Below, piece by piece: positions 20,466 to 23,585 of a DNA stretch of 23,585 nt. The translations under genes and the position numbers were made by a program. The notes below the pieces were generated by a model. That model was not told the origin of the DNA. It saw only the letters and a list, made by a program, of their open reading frames with translations, and made no database searches. Origin of the DNA: CAZVBV01 sp964578905 (lineage in GTDB: Bacteria > Patescibacteriota > Gracilibacteria > UBA4473); contig CAZOER010000011.1 in NCBI GenBank assembly GCA_964578905.1, forward strand, positions 1 to 23,585, in the 5' to 3' direction. The first letter of the stretch is position 1, and every line of letters begins with the position of its first letter.

Positions 20466-20729
20466 ATGACAAAAAATATTGAGGATGATCGGCCTTATTA
20501 CATAAGAAGAAACCTGGCAGGTCATCAGGAGAACTTTGATAAATTGACTTACAGCCCACAAGGGAATTGTAAATTATGTGCAGCTGTTTACTGTGAATTG
20601 AATGTAACGCCGAAAGAGGTTCTTATTGCATTACAAGAGGGGGATATGGGGGCTGTGGACATACCTATTTGTGACGACGAGAAGGATGACCCAGTAGCGA
20701 TGAAGGCTAACCTGAGGAAAATTGATTGA
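20466..20729 (+). CDS. Hypothetical protein, 87 aa
   Basis: Not recognised. Small soluble protein with a Cys cluster in GNCKLCAAVYCELN (CxxCx4C) and one further Cys in IPICDDEKDD, so a metal site is possible. NVTPKEVLIALQEGDMGAVD has a helix-turn look but not a convincing DNA-binding motif. It lies alone between repeat copies at 20418 and about 20789 and converges on dnaB. The -10 TATAAT is 8 nt upstream of the ATG. Third of three unrelated single genes placed after tRNA-Arg. Confidence 0.6.
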   Translation: MTKNIEDDRPYYIRRNLAGHQENFDKLTYSPQGNCKLCAAVYCELNVTPKEVLIALQEGDMGAVDIPICDDEKDDPVAMKANLRKID

Positions 20730-20810
20730 GGGTGGAAAAAAAGATAGGCTACTTTTTTACTATGCCCGTATCACACGGCGATATTAAAAGTATTCCTCCA
20801 CCTCCTTCAA

Positions 20811-22187
20811 TTAAAACCCCGCCTGCTGATGTTTCTCTAAATCAGAGAACTTCATCTTCTGTCGATCAAAGAGAAGGTGTACTCGTCCGATGGCACCATT
20901 ACGGTGTTTAATAACGTTTACTTCGAGTTCATTCGGTACTTCTGAATCTTCATTATAATAATCATCTCGGTAGAGCATCATCACCACATCGGCATCCTGC
21001 TCAATGGATCCTGAGTCTCGGAGGTCAGAGAGAACAGGTCGTTTGTCAGGTCGTCCTTCCACACTTCGTGAGAGCTGTGAGAGAGCAACCACGGGGATGT
21101 GTAACTCACGGGCAAGTTCCTTGAGACTTCGGGAAATCTCGGAAATTTCCTGCACACGATTCATCGGGTTTTCTCCACTCATTAACTGCAGGTAGTCGAC
21201 CATGAGAAGGTCAAGTCCGTGCTCCATTTGCAACCGTCGAGCCTTTGCTCGCAGTTCTACGATTGAGTTTCCCATTGAATCATCGATAAAGATCGTTGCA
21301 TTTGAAAGCTGATCCATGACCGGTCCCATTCGTTCGAAATCAGAGTCTTCGAGTTTTCCTTTGTGGAGTTTCCAAGAATCGACTTCCAGCTGAGAACACA
21401 GCATTCGTTCCACGAGTTGTTCTTTGGACATCTCAAGTGAGATAATTCCAATCTTTTTATTTTGATTGATAGCCGCTTTCATTCCCATTGAGAGAGCGAG
21501 CGCGGTCTTTCCCATTGATGGACGAGCGGCAACAATAACCAAGTCAGAGGAGTTGAATCCTCCGTTGAGTTTGCTGTCGAGTCCAGTGAAGGATGTTGAA
21601 ATTCGGTTCTTATTCGCGAGTTCTGGGTTCTCATTAATTTCACAGAACCGTTCGTAACTGGCGGTGAGAATCTCTTTAATTGGGATGAATCGATTCTTGA
21701 GAAAGGTCTGAGAGATTGAAAAAACTCGTTTCTCAGCGGCTTCGAGTAACTCCTGTACAGATTTATCTGCATCGTACCCAAGAGCCGTGATTTCATTTCC
21801 TGCTTGAATCAATTTCCGTAACGTTGATCGGTGTTTCACGATCTGCGCGTATTGGAAAATATGAGTTGCGAGTGGTACTTCGTTTTGGAGTTCTGCTAAA
21901 TATTCAGGTCCTCCAACCACTTCGAGTTTGTCTTTTGCCTGTAATTTTGTCGCGAGGGTCACCAGATCAATAGGTTCTGATTTGTGAAAAAGATCAAGAA
22001 CGGCTTCATAAATGAACCGATGATGATCATGATAAAAATCAGTCGCCTCGATGAAGTCGGCAATTTTTAAAATAGAATCCTTATCCAAAATCAAACACCC
22101 TAAAACCGAACGTTCCGCTTCTGGAGCGGTTGGAACGAGTTTTTTTGCAAGACTAAGATCAATATTTGAAGGCTTTGTATCTGCCAT
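20811..22187 (-). CDS. dnaB: Replicative DNA helicase DnaB
   Basis: Hexameric 5'-3' helicase that opens the replication fork and recruits primase. It has 458 residues, a normal length, with no intein. The N-terminal primase-binding domain (about 15-120) has PTAPEAERSVLGCLILDKD and VGGPEYLAELQNEVP. The RecA-like motor domain begins near 195 (FTGLDSKLNGGFNSSDLVIV). Walker A is ARPSMGKTAL with Lys227, Walker B is LLMVDYLQLMSG, and later motifs read SQLSRSVEGRPDKRPVLSDL, RDSGSIEQDADVVMMLYR and KHRNGAIGRVHLLFD. An in-frame ATG at 22241 adds 18 residues not typical of the family, so ATG 22187 is chosen; AATATT lies 6 nt before it. Its 3' end lies next to the last tRNA-end repeat. Confidence 0.96.
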   Translation of the reverse strand: MADTKPSNIDLSLAKKLVPTAPEAERSVLGCLILDKDSILKIADFIEATDFYHDHHRFIYEAVLDLFHKSEPIDLVTLATKLQAKDKLEVVGGPEYLAELQNEVPLATHIFQYAQIVKHRSTLRKLIQAGNEITALGYDADKSVQELLEAAEKRVFSISQTFLKNRFIPIKEILTASYERFCEINENPELANKNRISTSFTGLDSKLNGGFNSSDLVIVAARPSMGKTALALSMGMKAAINQNKKIGIISLEMSKEQLVERMLCSQLEVDSWKLHKGKLEDSDFERMGPVMDQLSNATIFIDDSMGNSIVELRAKARRLQMEHGLDLLMVDYLQLMSGENPMNRVQEISEISRSLKELARELHIPVVALSQLSRSVEGRPDKRPVLSDLRDSGSIEQDADVVMMLYRDDYYNEDSEVPNELEVNVIKHRNGAIGRVHLLFDRQKMKFSDLEKHQQAGF

Positions 22188-22240
22188 GGGGTCAATATTT
22201 TTTTGGAAAGTGGGATTTTGTTTTCGCAAAAAAGGAGCCA

Positions 22241-22282
22241 TTTGTCAATGAAATTTGACAAAAACTTTCCCCGAACTACTAT
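22241..22282. promoter_or_regulatory. Inverted repeat and rpsA promoter in the dnaB-rpsA divergent region
   Basis: TTTGTCAA-TGAAAT-TTGACAAA (22241-22262) is a perfect 8-bp inverted repeat containing TTGACA on each strand. On the plus strand, TTGACA (22255-22260) and TACTAT (22277-22282), 16 bp apart, form a fair promoter for rpsA with a leader near 90 nt. The minus-strand TTGACA has no good partner -10. Confidence 0.5.
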
Positions 22283-22378
22283 CTCATCGCTTTCAGGTCT
22301 CATTTCTGCAAAACGACGTGACGGAAATGAAAAACCAAAAGCTGTAAAAACTTTTTTATTTCGCGTCCCACATTCAAA

Positions 22379-23431
22379 ATGACTAAAATCATGGATGACC
22401 TGCTTGGGCAAGACGCAGGTATTGTTTTATTTCGTGCTGGAGACAGCGCAAAGGGTGTCGTTATCGACATCAACACTTCTCGTATCTTGCTTGAACTCGA
22501 TGGGGGAGTGACTGGTATTATTACCAAAAAAGAAGCCGGTGGTTTCCTTACGGACGAAAGTTTGGAAGTAGAAGCAACTGTTGAAGCGACTATTATTAAT
22601 CCAGAAAACGAACAAGGGTTGATAGTGCTCTCACTCAAACGAGCTTCTCAAGATATGGCTTGGTCAGAGCTTAACTCGCTCATGGATGAAGGTCGTATCG
22701 TAAAAGTTAAAATCTTTGAAGCCAATAAAGGAGGTCTTATGGCCAACTACAAAGGACTTCGAGCTTTCTTGCCTGTGTCTCAATTGACACCACTCAATTA
22801 CCCACGGGTAAATGGAGCGGATAGCGCCCGTATTTTGCAAAAATTGCAAGAACACATCGGAAAAGAATTTGCGGTTCGTGTGATTAATGTCGACCGAGAA
22901 GGTGGAAAAATTATTATCTCAGAAAAAGCAGCTCACGAAGAACAAATGCGATCAACACTCAAAGAACTTAACGTTGGAGACATTGTTAAGGGAGAAGTTT
23001 CAGGAGTTCTTAAGTACGGAATCTTCGTTGCCTTCGATGGTGTGGAAGGTTTGGTTCACCTCTCTGAGCTTGATTGGGGACATATCGCTGATCCTTCAGC
23101 TCACTACTCACAAGGAGACAAGGTTGAGGTTATGGTAATCGGAATTGATGGGGATAAACTTTCTCTCTCAATTAAACGACTTACAGATGATCCTTGGCGA
23201 GAAAAAGTGAAAAACTACCAAGAAGGACAAGAAGTATCTGGGAAAGTTTTACGATGGAATGCTCAGGGAGTGTTCATTGAAATTGAACCAGAAGTACAAG
23301 GACTCTTCACTCTTGAATCATTTGGAGTAACGTCTCATTCTGAGCTTTCTCTCAAAGAAAAAGAAGAATTGCATGGTGTGATTGAATCAATCAACGTTGA
23401 TTCTCATCGATTGGAATTGAAGAAAGTCTAA
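22379..23431 (+). CDS. rpsA: 30S ribosomal protein S1 (four S1 domains)
   Basis: RNA-binding protein with four S1 (OB-fold) domains in 350 residues, roughly 18-90, 105-190, 196-268 and 280-350. Signs include GDSAKGVVIDINTSRILLEL, VKVKIFEANKGGLMANYKGLRAFLPVSQL, GDIVKGEVSGVLKYGIFVAF with GVEGLVHLSEL, and GQEVSGKVLRWNAQGVFIEI. Domain 3 is the most canonical. Four domains match Gram-positive-style S1, not the six of E. coli, where S1 helps structured mRNAs onto the 30S subunit. Its role with leaderless mRNAs, apparently common here, would differ. ATG 22391 (MDDLLGQD) is a possible alternative start. No Shine-Dalgarno is seen, despite a leader of about 90 nt. A strong terminator follows 15 bp after the stop. 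Confidence 0.92.
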   Translation: MTKIMDDLLGQDAGIVLFRAGDSAKGVVIDINTSRILLELDGGVTGIITKKEAGGFLTDESLEVEATVEATIINPENEQGLIVLSLKRASQDMAWSELNSLMDEGRIVKVKIFEANKGGLMANYKGLRAFLPVSQLTPLNYPRVNGADSARILQKLQEHIGKEFAVRVINVDREGGKIIISEKAAHEEQMRSTLKELNVGDIVKGEVSGVLKYGIFVAFDGVEGLVHLSELDWGHIADPSAHYSQGDKVEVMVIGIDGDKLSLSIKRLTDDPWREKVKNYQEGQEVSGKVLRWNAQGVFIEIEPEVQGLFTLESFGVTSHSELSLKEKEELHGVIESINVDSHRLELKKV

Positions 23432-23446
23432 GCAGTAATTTAAATT

Positions 23447-23483
23447 AGAGCCTGGGTTGTTATCAACTCAGGCTCTTTTTTTT
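23447..23483 (+). terminator. Intrinsic terminator of rpsA
   Basis: AGAGCCTGGGTTG (23447-23459) pairs with CAACTCAGGCTCT (23464-23476), 13 bp with one G-U, loop TTAT, then a run of eight or more T. Textbook intrinsic terminator. Confidence 0.93.
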
Positions 23484-23491
23484 GGATAGCA

Positions 23492-23566
23492 AAAAACCGA
23501 CAAGGAAATCTCAGAACTCATATAGAGGGAAACTTCCTGCCGGTTTTTAAAGCCCTGACGAAGGGC
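23492..23566 (-). terminator. Tandem hairpins at the right edge
   Basis: AAAAACCG-a-CA-a-GGAA (23492-23507) pairs imperfectly with TTCCTGCCGGTTTTT (23534-23548), and GCCCT-gacga-AGGGC (23552-23566) forms a second hairpin followed on the minus strand by TTTAAAAA. They probably terminate a minus-strand transcript from beyond the window; the larger hairpin could act on both strands. Confidence 0.5.
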
Positions 23567-23585
23567 CAAAAACTCTCATTGCCTT

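Noticed and set aside
20811..22187. Intein in DnaB
   Set aside because: The Walker A and later motifs are continuous and total length is normal.
1..23585. Alternative code with TGA as glycine
   Set aside because: TGA ends rsmH, pdxS, the MFS gene and the second Cys-rich gene exactly where the families end, several in ATGA overlaps.

Overview
The window looks like a piece of a small-genome bacterium of the Candidate Phyla Radiation (Patescibacteria), perhaps Peregrinibacteria-like. This placement is inference from gene content: two long cysteine-rich proteins of a type I recall as common in CPR genomes, a four-domain S1 protein, an M23 peptidase carrying S-layer-homology repeats, several large proteins with no recognisable family, and promoters whose -10 box sits almost on the start codon. 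TGA clearly ends rsmH, pdxS and others, which argues against the UGA-glycine code of Gracilibacteria and Absconditabacteria. No 16S gene or other decisive taxonomic marker is present.

Layout, left to right. (1) 2-471: a type II toxin-antitoxin pair. (2) 539-2226: a small hypothetical gene (-), a compact tsaC/Sua5-type gene (+) behind a perfect 26-bp palindrome, and a small-multidrug-export-family membrane protein (-) that converges on and overlaps tsaC. (3) 2158-4236: a repeat-rich spacer, then rsmH and a probable ftsL joined by an ATGA overlap, then a second repeat-rich spacer. Both spacers carry the same 10-bp palindrome at 12-bp spacing. (4) 4237-5838: an MFS transporter. (5) 5902-9666: a 1,100-residue protein of unknown family and a small hypothetical protein. 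(6) 9667-9977: a non-coding segment with duplicated terminator-like sequence and a perfect 36-bp palindrome. (7) 9978-15229: a tightly packed five-gene run, pdxS-pdxT-Cys-rich 1-Cys-rich 2-nuclease lipoprotein, in which every junction overlaps or touches. The second Cys-rich gene has an in-frame TAG but is otherwise intact. (8) 15451-18413 (-): an exported single-pass protein and an M23/SLH envelope peptidase. (9) 18519-20810: tRNA-Arg(TCG) followed by three unknown small genes, each interval bounded by a short copy of the tRNA 3' end. (10) 20811-23431: replicative helicase dnaB (-) and ribosomal protein S1 rpsA (+), divergent around an inverted repeat, with strong terminators at the right edge.

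The housekeeping parts are conventional. The most unusual points are the tRNA-3'-end repeats that delimit one gene each downstream of tRNA-Arg; the in-frame amber codon in Cys-rich gene 2; the likely AUA start of Cys-rich gene 1 overlapping the pdxT stop; the repeated TATAAT-N6-ATG arrangement implying leaderless mRNAs; and several perfect palindromes in spacers. All functional calls are from reading motifs by eye; no database search was possible.
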